NCBI RefSeq assembly: GCF_945956965.1
Contig: NZ_CAMFJS010000015.1
Span: forward strand, 45,211-109,210
Direction: 5' to 3'
Length of the DNA stretch: 64,000 bases
Source of the DNA: an uncultured Roseateles sp.
GTDB lineage: Bacteria; Pseudomonadota; Gammaproteobacteria; Burkholderiales; Burkholderiaceae_C
This document shows positions 47,246-57,013 of this stretch, piece after piece. Position 1 is the first letter of the stretch. Each line of letters starts with the position of its first letter. The notes beneath the pieces were generated by a model. That model was not told the origin of the DNA, did not search any database, and saw nothing but the letters and a program-made list of their open reading frames with translations. A program made the position numbers and the translations under genes.

Positions 47246-48367
47246 TCACTTCTTTTTGACGATCACGCTGCCCACCGAATAGCCGGCACCGAAGGAGCAG
47301 ATCACACCCAGATCGCCCGAGGCCAGATCCGCACGATGGCGGTGGAAAGCAATGATGGAACCAGCCGAAGCGGTGTTGGCAAATTCGTCCAGGATCAGCG
47401 GAGCCACGTCGGAGCCCGCCTCACCGGCCACCAACTTCTTGATGATCAGCTGGTTCATGCCCAGATTGGCTTGGTGCAGCCAGAAGCGGCGCACGCCCGT
47501 GGGCTGCACATCCACCGTGGCCAGATGGCCTTCGATATGGGCGGCGGCGATGGGCACCACTTCCTTGAACACCTTGCGGCCCTCCTGGCGGAAGGTCTTG
47601 TCGCGGGCCAGCGGGTCGCTGTCTTCGGCACGATTCATGAAGCCGAAGTTGTTGCGGATATTGTTGGAGAACTGGGTCACCAGCTTGGTGCCCACGATTT
47701 CCCACTGATCCTTGGCGGTGGCCAGATCGGCGCGCTCGATGATGACGGCGGTGCAGACATCACCGAAGATGAAATGGCAGTCGCGGTCACGCCATTCCAG
47801 ATGGGCCGAGGTGATCTCAGGATTGATCATCAGCACGCATTTGCTGGCACCCGAGCGCACGGCGTTGTAAGCCTGCTCCAGCGCGAAGGTGGCCGAAGAG
47901 CACGCCACATTCATGTCAAAGCCGTAGCCGCCAGCACCCAGCGCTTGCTGGATTTCCACGGCCATGGCCGGGTAGGCGCGCTGCATATTGGCGCTGGCGC
48001 AGAAGACCGCGTCGATATCGCTGGCCTGCTTGCCGGCTTGCGCCAGAGCTTGCTGGGCGGCCTGGACGGCGATCTCGGCCATCAAGGAGATTTGATCGTC
48101 GGGCCGCTCTTTGAAACGCGGATACATGCGGGTGGGATCCAGCACACCGTCTTTTTCCAGCACATAGCGCTGCTTGATGCCAGACGCCTTCTCGATGAAC
48201 TCAACACTGGAATGCACCAGGGGCTGGCGCTCGCCCGCTGCGATGGCTTCGGCGTGCTCGGCGTTTTGCAAGTCCACATAGGCATTGAAGGCTTGCACCA
48301 GCTCGGCATTGCTGATGGTGTAAGGCGGCTGATAGAGGCCGGTGCCGCTGATGACGACTGAATGCAT
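47246..48367 (-). CDS. beta-ketoacyl-ACP synthase III (FabH-like)
   Basis: 373 residues from MHSVVISGTGLYQPP, which has AGGAAC upstream. The thiolase-fold triad is Cys156 (NVACSSATFALEQA), His298 (WLHQANLGMNQLI) and Asn331 (EFANTASAGSI). It is about 50 residues longer than E. coli FabH, with an insertion near the N-terminus (AEHAEAIAAGERQPLVHSS); this larger form resembles KASIII relatives that start fatty-acid or specialised acyl chains. No acyl carrier protein gene is nearby. The downstream epimerase gene follows immediately. Confidence 0.9.
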   Translation of the reverse strand: MHSVVISGTGLYQPPYTISNAELVQAFNAYVDLQNAEHAEAIAAGERQPLVHSSVEFIEKASGIKQRYVLEKDGVLDPTRMYPRFKERPDDQISLMAEIAVQAAQQALAQAGKQASDIDAVFCASANMQRAYPAMAVEIQQALGAGGYGFDMNVACSSATFALEQAYNAVRSGASKCVLMINPEITSAHLEWRDRDCHFIFGDVCTAVIIERADLATAKDQWEIVGTKLVTQFSNNIRNNFGFMNRAEDSDPLARDKTFRQEGRKVFKEVVPIAAAHIEGHLATVDVQPTGVRRFWLHQANLGMNQLIIKKLVAGEAGSDVAPLILDEFANTASAGSIIAFHRHRADLASGDLGVICSFGAGYSVGSVIVKKK

Positions 48368-48459
48368 GGACGTTCCTGACGGGAAAAGAATTTGGGCAAT
48401 AGCTCGCAAGTTTAGCGGCTGGGCCGATGGGCAGCCGGTCTACCCATCGCCCAGGTCCC

Positions 48460-48488
48460 CTGTCATCGACACAGGCTTCGCGTAGAAT
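48460..48488 (+). promoter_or_regulatory. putative guaC promoter
   Basis: CTGTCA (48460-48465), a 17-bp spacer and TAGAAT (48483-48488). Transcription would start near 48495, giving a leader of about 115 nt. Confidence 0.5.
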
Positions 48489-48494
48489 CAGCTA

Positions 48495-48609
48495 CCGGGC
48501 CCAAATATTGGTGTCCGGTTTTTTGTGGCCGGACCTCCAAGTCAAGCGCTCGCAGCCCAGGTGGTGCACTGCTTGCAACGCACCCCAATATGCGAACTTG
48601 GAAGCTTCC
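48495..48609 (+). promoter_or_regulatory. structured guaC leader with a possible translational switch
   Basis: Hairpin A: TTGG-t-GTCCGG (48508-48518) with CCGGAC-ct-CCAA (48529-48540), 10-nt loop. The same TTGG, as ATATTGG (48505-48511), also pairs with CCAATAT (48585-48591). TCCAAG (48536-48541) also pairs with CTTGGA (48597-48602), which overlaps the Shine-Dalgarno GGAAG (48600-48604). GGAAGCTTCC (48600-48609) is itself a palindrome touching the ATG. These pairings exclude one another, as in a riboswitch or thermosensor. I recognise no known aptamer. Confidence 0.45.
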
Positions 48610-49587
48610 ATGGAAATCTTCGACTACGACAACATCCTCCTGCTGCCGCGCAAATGCCGCGTTGAAAGCCGCAGTGAGTGTGACACCTCAATGGCCTTCG
48701 GCCCACGCCGCTTCAAACTGCCCGTGGTGCCCGCCAATATGAAAACGGTGGTGGATGTGCCCATCACCGAATGGCTGGCCGCCAACGGCTACTTCTACGT
48801 GATGCACCGCTTCGACCTGGACAATGTGGCTTACGCCAAGTCCATGCGCGACAAGGGGCTCTTCGTCTCGATCAGCTCCGGTGTCAAGGCCGAAGACTAC
48901 GCCGTCATCGACCGCCTAGCCGCCGAAGGCGTGGGCGCCGACTACATCACCATCGACATCGCCCACGGCCATGCCGACAGCGTGCAGCGCATGATCGGCC
49001 ACATCAAGCAGCGCCTGCCCAACACCTTCATCATCGCCGGCAATGTGGGCACGCCCGAAGGCGTGATCGACCTGGAAAACTGGGGCGCGGACGCCACCAA
49101 GGTCGGCATCGGCCCGGGCAAGGTCTGCATCACCCGTTTGAAGACGGGCTTTGGCACCGGCGGCTGGCAGCTCTCGGCGCTGAAGTGGTGCGCGCGCGTG
49201 GCCACCAAGCCCATCGTGGCCGACGGCGGCATTCGCCACCATGGCGATATTGCCAAGAGCGTGCGCTTCGGCGCCGCCATGGTCATGGTGGGTTCCTTGT
49301 TCGCGGGCCATGAAGAGTCGCCCGGCAACACAGTGGAAGTCGATGGCAAGCTGTTCAAGGAGTACTACGGCTCCGCCAGCGACTTCAACAAGGGCGAGTA
49401 CAAGCATGTGGAAGGCAAGCGCATCCTGGAGCCGGTGAAGGGCAAATTGGCCGACACCTTGCGCGAGATGCAAGAAGACGTGCAAAGCTCTGTCTCCTAC
49501 TCCGGCGGCACCAGCTTGGCTGACCTGCGTAAGGTCAACTATGTGGTGCTGGGGGGTGAAAACGCCGGCGAACACCTCTTCATGTAG
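48610..49587 (+). CDS. guaC: GMP reductase
   Basis: 325 residues from [15 protein letters not shown], with GGAAG 5 bp upstream. It belongs to the IMPDH/GMPR TIM-barrel family: catalytic Cys173 in [11 protein letters not shown], with [43 protein letters not shown] and [14 protein letters not shown]. No CBS domains are present, which favours GMP reductase over IMP dehydrogenase. It deaminates GMP reductively to IMP for guanine salvage. The C-terminus ends [10 protein letters not shown], and these codons recur downstream of the stop in the same frame. Confidence 0.9.
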   Translation: MEIFDYDNILLLPRKCRVESRSECDTSMAFGPRRFKLPVVPANMKTVVDVPITEWLAANGYFYVMHRFDLDNVAYAKSMRDKGLFVSISSGVKAEDYAVIDRLAAEGVGADYITIDIAHGHADSVQRMIGHIKQRLPNTFIIAGNVGTPEGVIDLENWGADATKVGIGPGKVCITRLKTGFGTGGWQLSALKWCARVATKPIVADGGIRHHGDIAKSVRFGAAMVMVGSLFAGHEESPGNTVEVDGKLFKEYYGSASDFNKGEYKHVEGKRILEPVKGKLADTLREMQEDVQSSVSYSGGTSLADLRKVNYVVLGGENAGEHLFM

Positions 49588-49740
49588 CAGAGCTGCGTTG
49601 CTCCGGCGTTTCGGCGTAGCCAAAACGCCGGAGAACATTTGTTCATGTGATGGACGGGCGCAGCCCGCGCGTCACATGAGCGCGTCAGCGCGAAGCCCGC
49701 GTTCCGGCGCAGCCAAAACGCCGGCGAGTATCACGCAGCA
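49558..49740 (+). repeat. in-frame repeats of the guaC 3' end beyond its stop codon
   Basis: Copy 1 is the end of guaC ([12 protein letters not shown] at 49585). Copy 2 (49603-49650) reads [15 protein letters not shown] then TGA. Copy 3 (from 49696) reads PAFRRSQNAGEYH. All are in guaC frame. Copies 2 and 3 differ at five positions within PAFRRSQNAGE, all third codon positions and all synonymous. Hairpins are interspersed: TCCGGCGTTT with AAACGCCGGA (49602-49632), and TCATGTGA with TCACATGA (49643-49679) enclosing CGGGC-GCA-GCCCG. Confidence 0.85.
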
Positions 49741-49747
49741 CAAAAAA

Positions 49748-49771
49748 AAGGGGCGCTTCACAGCGCCCCTT
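49748..49771. terminator. bidirectional terminator between guaC and the convergent reductase gene
   Basis: AGGGGCGCT and AGCGCCCCT around TCAC, with an A-run before and T-rich sequence after, so it can serve both strands. Confidence 0.85.
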
Positions 49772-49796
49772 TCGCTTTTTCAAGCCACTGAAACAA

Positions 49797-50852
49797 TCAC
49801 AGCGTCGGGTAGTCGGTATAGCCCTTGGCGCCCGGCGTGTAGAAAGTGCTGGCGTCCGGCGCATTCAGCGCAGCACCGGCTTTGAAACGGGCCGGCAGAT
49901 CGGGGTTGGCCAGGAAGCCAGTGCCAAAGGCGACCGCGTCCAACTGACCCGTGGCGAGTGCTTGCTGCGACTCTTCCAGGCCGTAGCCCATATTGCCAAC
50001 CAGCAGGCCCTTGTAATGAGCACGAGCCGGGCTCATTACATCCCCCTTTTGCGCTTGGAAGAAGTCCGAGCGCATCACATGCAGATAGGCCAACTTGTAG
50101 CTGTTCAGGCGTTCAGCCAGGAAGCTGATCAAGGCCACCGGATCGCTGTCAATCATGCTGTTGTAGCTGTTCAGGGGCGACAGGCGAAGACCCACGCGAT
50201 CAGCGCCGATGGCGGCGGTGACGGCATCCAGCACCTCGAACAAGAAGCGGGCGCGGTTTTCCAAGGAGCCGCCATAGGCGTCGGTGCGCTTGTTGGCGCC
50301 GTCGCGCAGGAACTGGTCGATCAAATAGCCATTGGCACCATGCACCTCCACGCCGTCAAAACCGGCGGCGATGGCATTGCGAGCCCCTTGGGCATAGGCC
50401 TCCACCAGGGCTGGGATTTCGTCTAAGCGCAACTCACGCGGCAAGGCATTGGGCAGCTTGCCCTGGGGCGTGTGCACTTCACCTTCGATGGCGATGGCGC
50501 TGGGAGAGACGTTTTCTCGGCCATCATTCATGGCCGGATGCGCGGCGCGGCCGGCGTGCCAGATCTGCATAAAGATGCGCCCACCCTTGGCATGCACGGC
50601 AGCCGTGACCTGCTTCCAGGCCTCGATCTGCTCTTGCGAATAGATGCCAGGCTCGGCATTGAAGGCCGAGGTGCCGGGGGCGACCATGGTGCACTCGGTG
50701 ATGATCAAGCCGGCGCTGGCGCGCTGGGCGTAGTACTCCGCCATCAAGGCATTGGGCATATGGCCGGCATCGGCACGGGTGCGCGTCAGCGGCGCCATCA
50801 ACATGCGGTTGGGCAATGTCAAAGCACCGGCTTGCAAGGAACTGAACAACAT
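49797..50852 (-). CDS. old yellow enzyme family alkene reductase (NemA-like)
   Basis: 351-residue FMN TIM barrel. Motifs: MAPLTRTRADAGHMPN, QIWHAGRAAHP, GARNAIAAGFDGVEVHGANGYLIDQFLRDGANKRTDAYGGSLENRARF (the H-x-x-N substrate pair is HGAN) and VAFGTGFLANPDLP. It matches the class that reduces electrophilic alkenes, nitrate esters or N-ethylmaleimide with NAD(P)H. A NemR-like regulator is not adjacent. Physiological substrate unknown; stress or detoxification role inferred. Confidence 0.92.
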   Translation of the reverse strand: MLFSSLQAGALTLPNRMLMAPLTRTRADAGHMPNALMAEYYAQRASAGLIITECTMVAPGTSAFNAEPGIYSQEQIEAWKQVTAAVHAKGGRIFMQIWHAGRAAHPAMNDGRENVSPSAIAIEGEVHTPQGKLPNALPRELRLDEIPALVEAYAQGARNAIAAGFDGVEVHGANGYLIDQFLRDGANKRTDAYGGSLENRARFLFEVLDAVTAAIGADRVGLRLSPLNSYNSMIDSDPVALISFLAERLNSYKLAYLHVMRSDFFQAQKGDVMSPARAHYKGLLVGNMGYGLEESQQALATGQLDAVAFGTGFLANPDLPARFKAGAALNAPDASTFYTPGAKGYTDYPTL

Positions 50853-51198
50853 GGTTGGACCCTATCGAGGAAATTTTGCAGATGATGAATGGGCAGGGCT
50901 TTGCTTTCGCAAGCCCGCAGGCAGCGGAAGGTAACACCCGCGGAAATAGCCCTTTAGCACCACGGCTTCAAAAAAATGACGTAGGCCGCTGGACTAAAAA
51001 CGCTGGCCATCCCCCACGTCATCGCACTTCATCCTGCCAGATCGGCGCAGTTGCGGCTCAACTTTTATGCTGCATGCACGTGCCCGCCTCGCCCGAGCTG
51101 TGCTGCAGCCAGCTCGGGCGCTGCAGCGCCCACCTACAATCTGCCGCTATCTATCCTCAAGCAACATCCGACGCGGCCCACGCCGCTGCAGACCCCCT
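50853..51198. other. intergenic region upstream of valS
   Basis: 346 bp between divergent genes. The notable element is a hairpin GCCCGAGCTG (51091-51100) with CAGCTCGGGC (51110-51119), 80 bp before the valS ATG and without a T-run; it may be a leader structure. ATGACGT (50976) and ACGTCAT (51016) form a spaced inverted repeat of uncertain meaning. No gene is seen. Confidence 0.4.
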
Positions 51199-54060
51199 AT
51201 GACCGAACTCGCCAAATCGTTTGAGCCCGCTGCCCTTGAAGCCCATTGGGGCCCGCTGTGGGAGGCCAAAGGCCTCTACAAGCCCACGCTGGACGTCACG
51301 CGCGAGTCCTTCAGCATCCAGCTGCCGCCGCCCAATGTGACCGGCACCCTGCACATGGGCCACGCCTTCAACCAGACCATCATGGACTCGTTGACGCGCT
51401 ACCACCGCATGCTCGGCCACAACACCCTGTGGGTGCCCGGCACCGACCACGCCGGCATCGCCACCCAAATCGTGGTGGAACGCCAGCTGGCCGACAAGGG
51501 TGTGGAAGGCGCCAAAACCCGCCACGACCTGGGCCGCAAGAACTTCGTCGCCCGCATCTGGGAGTGGAAGGAAGAGTCGGGCAACACCATCACCGGCCAG
51601 ATGCGCCGTATGGGTGACTCGGTGTCGTGGGAGCACGAATACTTCACCATGGACGAAAAACTGTCCAAGGTGGTGACCGAGACCTTTGTGCAGCTGTTTG
51701 ACGAAGGCCTGATCTACCGCGGCAACCGCCTGGTCAATTGGGACCCGGTACTCAAGTCCGCCGTGTCTGACCTGGAAGTCAATAGCGAAGAGGAAGACGG
51801 CTTCCTCTGGCATATCCGCTACCCCCTGGCCGACGGCAGCGGCGAGTTGGTGGTGGCCACCACCCGCCCCGAAACCATGCTGGGCGACGTGGCCGTGATG
51901 GTGCACCCGGAAGACGAGCGCTACACAGCCCTGATCGGCAAGCAAGTCACCCTGCCCCTGTGTGACCGGACCATCCCGGTGATCGCCGACGACTATGTGG
52001 ACCGGGCCTTCGGCACCGGCGTGGTCAAGGTCACGCCCGCACACGACACCAACGACTATGCGGTGGGCCAGCGCCATGATCTGCCCATGATTGGCGTGCT
52101 GACTCTGGACGCCAAGATCAATGACAAGGCTCCCGAGGCCTATCGCGGCCTGGACCGCTTTGTCGCCCGCAAGAAGATCGTTGCCGACCTGGAAGCGCAA
52201 GGCTTTTTGGTGGAAGTCAAAAAGCACAAGCTGATGGTGCCGCGCTGCGAGCGCACCGGCCAGATCATCGAACCCATGCTGACCGATCAGTGGTTCATGG
52301 CCATGAACAAGCCCGGCAAGAATGGCAGCAGCATCGCCCAAGGCGCCATCGACGCGGTGGCCAGCGGCGATGTCAAGTTCTTCCCCGAGCAGTGGATCAA
52401 CACCTACAACCACTGGATGGGAAATATCCAGGACTGGTGCATCTCGCGTCAGCTCTGGTGGGGCCATCAGATCCCGGCTTGGTACGGCCAAGGCGGCGAG
52501 ATGTTCGTGGCGCGCGATGAAGAAGAGGCCAAGGCCAAGGCCGCAGCCACCGGCTACACCGGCACGCTGACGCGCGACGAAGACGTGCTGGACACCTGGT
52601 ACAGCTCCGCCCTGGTGCCCTTCTCCACCCTGGGCTGGCCGGCCAAGACGCTGGAGCAGGACTTGTTCCTGCCCTCCACCGTGCTGGTCACGGGTTACGA
52701 CATCATCTTCTTCTGGGTCGCCCGGATGATCATGATGACCAAGCACTTCACCGGCAAGGTGCCCTTCAAGCATGTCTACATCCACGGCCTGGTGCGGGAC
52801 TCGCAAGGCCAGAAGATGAGCAAATCGGAAGGCAATGTGCTGGATCCGGTGGACCTGATTGAAGGCGTGGATCTGGACCGCCTGGTGGCCAAGTCCACCA
52901 TGGGCTTGCGCCGCCCCGAGACCGCGCCCAAGGTGGCCGCCCGGGTAAAGAAGGAGTTCCCCGAGGGCATGCCCGCCTACGGCGCAGACGCCCTGCGCTT
53001 CACCATGGCCAGCTACGCCTCGCTGGGCCGCAATATCAACTTCGACACCAAGCGCTGCGAAGGCTATCGCAACTTCTGCAACAAGCTCTGGAACGCCACC
53101 CGCTTTGTGCTGATGAATTGCGAAGGCCAAGACTGCGGCCTGATGGCGCACAGCAAGGAGCAATGCGCACCCGGCGGCCAAGCCCATGGCTACCTGAACT
53201 TCAGCCAGGCGGATCGCTGGATCAGCTCCGAACTGCAGCGCGTTGAAATGGCTGTGGCGCAGGGCTTTGCTGAGTACCGCCTGGACAATGTGGCCAACGC
53301 CGTCTACTCCTTCGTCTGGGACGAGTATTGCGACTGGTATCTGGAAATCGCCAAGGTGCAAATCTCCCAGGGCGATGAAGCCCAGCAGCGCGCCACCCGC
53401 CGCACCCTGATCCGCGTGCTGGAAACGGTGTTGCGCCTGCTGCACCCCATCGCGCCCTTCATCACCGAAGAGCTGTGGCAAACCGTGGCGCCGGTGGCCG
53501 GCCGCAAGTCGGCTGATGTGGAAAGCTACCTGGTCAACGCGGCCTACCCGCAAGCCCAGCCCGAGCGCATCGACGTGGTGGCAGATGCCTGGGTGGCCTC
53601 ACTCAAGACCGTGGTCGGCACCTGCCGCAGCCTGCGCAGCGAAATGAACCTGCCGGCCTCGGACCGCGTGCCGCTGTTGGTGGGCGGCGACACCCGCTTC
53701 CTGCGCGAGGCCGCGCCCTTCTTGAAGGTGCTGGCCAAGCTCAGCGAGGTCAAAATCTTCGACGACGAAGCTGCCTTCTCGGCCGCCAGCGCCGCCGCAC
53801 CGGTGCTGGTGCATGGCGATGCCCGCCTGGCCTTGCATGTGGAGATCGACGTGGCCGCGGAAACCGCGCGCCTGACCAAGGAAGTGGCCCGCCTGGAGGG
53901 CGAGGTGCTCAAGGCTGAAGCCAAGCTCGGCAATGAAAGCTTTGTTGCGCGAGCGCCCGCCGCCGTGGTGGCGCAGGAACGTCAGCGCATCAGCGAGTTC
54001 AGCGCCACCGTCGTGCGCCTGAAAGCGCAGCTGGCTCAGTTGGCACTTCAAGCGAAGTAG
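51199..54060 (+). CDS. valS: valyl-tRNA synthetase
   Basis: 953 residues from [17 protein letters not shown]; the 44-codon upstream extension of the frame is not family-like. Class I motifs: HIGH-type [14 protein letters not shown] in [14 protein letters not shown], the CP1 editing domain ([14 protein letters not shown]... [12 protein letters not shown]), [16 protein letters not shown], and a C-terminal coiled coil ([22 protein letters not shown]) typical of ValRS. It charges tRNA-Val and edits threonine. The last 62 bp overlap the convergent hydroxyacid dehydrogenase gene. Confidence 0.98.
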   Translation: MTELAKSFEPAALEAHWGPLWEAKGLYKPTLDVTRESFSIQLPPPNVTGTLHMGHAFNQTIMDSLTRYHRMLGHNTLWVPGTDHAGIATQIVVERQLADKGVEGAKTRHDLGRKNFVARIWEWKEESGNTITGQMRRMGDSVSWEHEYFTMDEKLSKVVTETFVQLFDEGLIYRGNRLVNWDPVLKSAVSDLEVNSEEEDGFLWHIRYPLADGSGELVVATTRPETMLGDVAVMVHPEDERYTALIGKQVTLPLCDRTIPVIADDYVDRAFGTGVVKVTPAHDTNDYAVGQRHDLPMIGVLTLDAKINDKAPEAYRGLDRFVARKKIVADLEAQGFLVEVKKHKLMVPRCERTGQIIEPMLTDQWFMAMNKPGKNGSSIAQGAIDAVASGDVKFFPEQWINTYNHWMGNIQDWCISRQLWWGHQIPAWYGQGGEMFVARDEEEAKAKAAATGYTGTLTRDEDVLDTWYSSALVPFSTLGWPAKTLEQDLFLPSTVLVTGYDIIFFWVARMIMMTKHFTGKVPFKHVYIHGLVRDSQGQKMSKSEGNVLDPVDLIEGVDLDRLVAKSTMGLRRPETAPKVAARVKKEFPEGMPAYGADALRFTMASYASLGRNINFDTKRCEGYRNFCNKLWNATRFVLMNCEGQDCGLMAHSKEQCAPGGQAHGYLNFSQADRWISSELQRVEMAVAQGFAEYRLDNVANAVYSFVWDEYCDWYLEIAKVQISQGDEAQQRATRRTLIRVLETVLRLLHPIAPFITEELWQTVAPVAGRKSADVESYLVNAAYPQAQPERIDVVADAWVASLKTVVGTCRSLRSEMNLPASDRVPLLVGGDTRFLREAAPFLKVLAKLSEVKIFDDEAAFSAASAAAPVLVHGDARLALHVEIDVAAETARLTKEVARLEGEVLKAEAKLGNESFVARAPAAVVAQERQRISEFSATVVRLKAQLAQLALQAK

Positions 54061-55006
54061 CAGGCGTCGTCAGGTCCCGGCTGCGGAACTCCGCGGCCGG
54101 CTCTGGCGCCGCGGCCAGCATCTCGTCGATGCGCCGCGCCACGCCCCAGGCGGCTCGCGTTCGCGACTCACGCGTCGTGCCCGCCAGCCGGGGCGTCACC
54201 TGCAAGCTGGCCACCCCGTGCAGGGGTCGGCCGGGCTCTTGCAAACCAGGCTCCAGGCTATCCAGCCAGGCCGCCAGGATGCGACCGCTGGCCATGGCGT
54301 CTGCCAAAGCGGCATCGTCAATCAAAGCAGAGTGGCCGATGCTCACCAACACCTGATTGGCCTTGGCAAAGCTCAGCACCCGTTCGCCCAACAGACCGCG
54401 GTAACGCGGGAAATAGGCCAGCTGCACGCTGACGCCATCGCTCTGGCTCATCAAATCACGCAGCGGCAAAGGCTCGATGCCCCACTGCGCCCACAAGGGG
54501 TCGCTCTGATGCAAGCTGGGGTCATAGCCCACCACGCGGGTACCAAAGGCTGGCAGCAACTGCCCCAACATGCGAGCCGCCGCGCTCATGCCAATCAACC
54601 CGATCGTGGCGCAACCCAATTCACGGCCGACCCACATGCCTTCGCTGGACTGCACCGGAACGCGGCGCAGCAGGCTCAGCAAGGCGGCAATGATGAACTC
54701 CGCCTCAGCATTGCCGGTGGCTGTGGCACTGCGGATCACCTCCACGCGTGCGGCCCGGCAAGCTTCATGATCAATATTCTCGCCACCCGCACTCATGCGC
54801 CCCAAGACCCGCAGCCGCGGCGCGGCGCGCAGCAGGCTCGCGTCCACCGCCACGCTCGGCGGCAGAATCAAAGCCCGGGTGTTGAACAGCGCCTCCCGCA
54901 GGGCTGATGTTTGCCCTACCAACTCGGGCGCGAACCGAACGCTTTGCCGCTCCGACAACCATTGCAGGACTTCGGTTTCCAGCGGCTCAAGAATCAGCAA
55001 ACTCAT
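53999..55006 (-). CDS. D-2-hydroxyacid dehydrogenase-like protein, catalytically degenerate
   Basis: 335 residues from [13 protein letters not shown]. The fold of NAD-dependent D-2-hydroxyacid dehydrogenases is clear ([87 protein letters not shown]). But the glycine loop is GMSAAA instead of G-x-G-x-x-G, the catalytic Arg position is His225 (GHS for A-R-G) and the catalytic His position is Arg273 (TPRLAG for TPHIAG). A normal dehydrogenase reaction is therefore unlikely. Its 3' end is antisense to the last 62 bp of valS. Confidence 0.85.
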   Translation of the reverse strand: MSLLILEPLETEVLQWLSERQSVRFAPELVGQTSALREALFNTRALILPPSVAVDASLLRAAPRLRVLGRMSAGGENIDHEACRAARVEVIRSATATGNAEAEFIIAALLSLLRRVPVQSSEGMWVGRELGCATIGLIGMSAAARMLGQLLPAFGTRVVGYDPSLHQSDPLWAQWGIEPLPLRDLMSQSDGVSVQLAYFPRYRGLLGERVLSFAKANQVLVSIGHSALIDDAALADAMASGRILAAWLDSLEPGLQEPGRPLHGVASLQVTPRLAGTTRESRTRAAWGVARRIDEMLAAAPEPAAEFRSRDLTTPATSLEVPTEPAALSGARRWR

Positions 55007-55146
55007 GTCACGGCGCGATGTTGTAATGCCTGCAAACCCGAAAAACTGCATGCCACAATGCTCGCGTTGAATCCATGGATTCGGTCATCTGGCACAAGGC
55101 AGTCAGAAGTCAGCATCAATATTTGAGTGAAAGAAAGTACAGGGAT

Positions 55147-56046
55147 ATGGCGATCAGATCAGCAGCAAATTCAGCCGTCACAAAAGCGATCTTTCCGGTT
55201 GCAGGTCTTGGCACCCGCTTCCTGCCGGCCACCAAAGCACAACCCAAAGAAATGCTGCCGGTTGTGGACAAGCCCTTGATCCAATACGCCGTGGAAGAAG
55301 CCTATGCCGCTGGCGTGCGCGAGATGATTTTCGTGACCGGCCGCCACAAGCGACCGATCGAAGACCACTTTGACATGACTTTCGAGTTGGAGGTAGCCCT
55401 CGAACAGGCGGGAAAGGCAGAATTGCTCGAAGTTGTCCGTTCCGTGAAGCCTGACGACATGGAATGTGTCTATGTGCGACAGGCTCAGGCGCTGGGATTG
55501 GGGCACGCTGTGCTGTGCGCGCAGCGCCTGGTCGGCAATGAGCCTTTCGCCGTGCTGTTGGCCGACGACTTGATGGTGGGCCCGAGCAATGGCCGGCCGG
55601 TGCTGGCGCAGATGGTCGAACAGTTCATGGACTGGCGCGCCTCCATCATCGCGGTTCAGGAAGTACCTGCCGAGCACACTCGGCGTTATGGCATCGTGGC
55701 CGGCACCCAAGTCAACGATCGGGTGATGGACGTCAGCCGCATCGTGGAGAAGCCCTCGCCGGAAGACGCGCCCTCGCGCATGGCCGTGGCCGGCCGCTAC
55801 ATCCTCACGCCCGGCGTATTCCACGAAATCGCCAACCAGCCGCGCGGCGTGGGCGGCGAGATCCAACTCACCGATGGCATCGCAGGCCTTCTGCGCCGCG
55901 AGAAAGTGTTTGCCTACGCCTACGAAGGCAAGCGCTATGACTGCGGCAGCAAGGAAGGTTTCTTGCAGGCCAATGTGGAACTGGCCCTGGCTCACCCACA
56001 ACTCGGCGCGGGCTTCCGCGACTTCTTGCGTGGCCTCGATATCTGA
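55147..56046 (+). CDS. galU: UTP-glucose-1-phosphate uridylyltransferase
   Basis: 299 residues from [20 protein letters not shown], with AGGG upstream. Nucleotidyltransferase motifs: [62 protein letters not shown] and [10 protein letters not shown]. It makes UDP-glucose for cell-envelope sugars and exopolysaccharide. It is divergent from the degenerate dehydrogenase gene and followed by a symmetrical terminator. Confidence 0.96.
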   Translation: MAIRSAANSAVTKAIFPVAGLGTRFLPATKAQPKEMLPVVDKPLIQYAVEEAYAAGVREMIFVTGRHKRPIEDHFDMTFELEVALEQAGKAELLEVVRSVKPDDMECVYVRQAQALGLGHAVLCAQRLVGNEPFAVLLADDLMVGPSNGRPVLAQMVEQFMDWRASIIAVQEVPAEHTRRYGIVAGTQVNDRVMDVSRIVEKPSPEDAPSRMAVAGRYILTPGVFHEIANQPRGVGGEIQLTDGIAGLLRREKVFAYAYEGKRYDCGSKEGFLQANVELALAHPQLGAGFRDFLRGLDI

Positions 56047-56070
56047 TCAGCTGGCGAGTTAGGCAATAAA

Positions 56071-56098
56071 AAAGGGTCGTGAATTCACGACCCTTTTT
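56071..56098. terminator. palindromic terminator between galU and tusA
   Basis: AAAGGGTCGTGAA and TTCACGACCCTTT form a perfect palindrome flanked by A-run and T-run, usable on both strands. Confidence 0.88.
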
Positions 56099-56178
56099 CT
56101 TTACTGCTGCACAGCGCAGGCATTTAAAGCTCGGCGGCGTTTGCCGGGTGGCAACACCCGCCACGACGCCCTGCTCTT

Positions 56179-56406
56179 TCAGCGCCGCTTGAGCACGTGA
56201 ATGAATTCAGCCTCCTCGGTTGACTGATCGACCAGCTCATTGCCGGTCTGCCGGGCAAAGGCCTTGAAGTCGCGCAGCGAGCCGGGGTCGGTGGACACCA
56301 CTTTGAGCAACTGGCCGCTTTCCATCTCCGCCAAGGCCTTCTTGGCCTTCAAGATGGGCAAGGGGCAATTGAGGCCCCGGGTGTCGAGTTCTTTGTGTAC
56401 GTCCAT
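56179..56406 (-). CDS. tusA: sulfurtransferase TusA family protein
   Basis: 75 residues. The signature LDTRGLNCPLPILKAKKAL holds the active Cys14 in a CPxP motif, with the typical TDPGSLRDF and a hydrophobic C-terminus. TusA-family proteins relay persulfide sulfur, for example to tRNA thiolation. An ATG at 56406 is preceded directly by an in-frame GTG. Its neighbours on the same strand, cysM and a Nudix gene, include another sulfur-metabolism gene, but a shared role is inference. Confidence 0.9.
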   Translation of the reverse strand: MDVHKELDTRGLNCPLPILKAKKALAEMESGQLLKVVSTDPGSLRDFKAFARQTGNELVDQSTEEAEFIHVLKRR

Positions 56407-56474
56407 CACTCTATTTTAGACTTTGCGTGAGCAAGCGACCGCAGCTCAAATCAGAGCCGCTCCGCCAGCAAGAT

Positions 56475-57011
56475 TCAGGATTCCATCCACTGCGGCGTAA
56501 TGCCCTTCGAGCGCAACCAAGTCGCCAAGGCTTGCCCCGTGCCCTGCGGCCAGCAGCGTAGTTTCTCAGGCGCAATCAGCTTGTACTCGGCCAACTCGGG
56601 CGAGAGTGTGATCTCGCCTCGCGCCTGCGCATGGTAGGCCACGATGAGTTGGTTCTTGCGTTGGAAGTCCCAGACGCCGAGCAGATTCAAGGCATCGACT
56701 TGCAGTGAGGTCTCCTCGGCAATCTCGCGCCGCAAGCCCTCTTCCGGCGTTTCACCCGCTTCCATGAAGCCGGTGATCAAGCCAAAGAATCGACCCGGCC
56801 AGGCCGCATTGCGCGCTAGCAAGACCTGACCCTCGCGGTCCACACACTCGATCACGGCCGCCAGCACCGGCGTGGGATTATTCCAATGGGTGAACTCGCA
56901 CTGCGGGCAGCGCAAGCGCGTTTTCGGCCCGCCGTCTTCCTCTCTGCTCAACCAAGCCAGGCTGGCTGCGCACTGCGGGCAATAACGATAGCTGGCGTCC
57001 GGCGTATCCAT
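56475..57011 (-). CDS. Nudix hydrolase with N-terminal zinc ribbon
   Basis: 178 residues. Two CPxC pairs (Cys11/Cys14 and Cys35/Cys38) form a zinc ribbon, followed by a complete Nudix box at 81-103 (GFMEAGETPEEGLRREIAEE). The layout is close to NudC-type and related NADH/ADP-ribose pyrophosphatases but shorter than E. coli NudC (257 residues) because the N-terminal domain is missing. Substrate unassigned. It starts 2 bp after the cysM stop, so the two are co-transcribed. Confidence 0.9.
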   Translation of the reverse strand: MDTPDASYRYCPQCAASLAWLSREEDGGPKTRLRCPQCEFTHWNNPTPVLAAVIECVDREGQVLLARNAAWPGRFFGLITGFMEAGETPEEGLRREIAEETSLQVDALNLLGVWDFQRKNQLIVAYHAQARGEITLSPELAEYKLIAPEKLRCWPQGTGQALATWLRSKGITPQWMES

Positions 57012-57013
57012 GC

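Noticed and set aside
51091..51119. Hairpin upstream of valS as a T-box or attenuator.
   Set aside because: No T-box sequence, no terminator T-run and no leader peptide are seen; T-boxes are not expected in this group.
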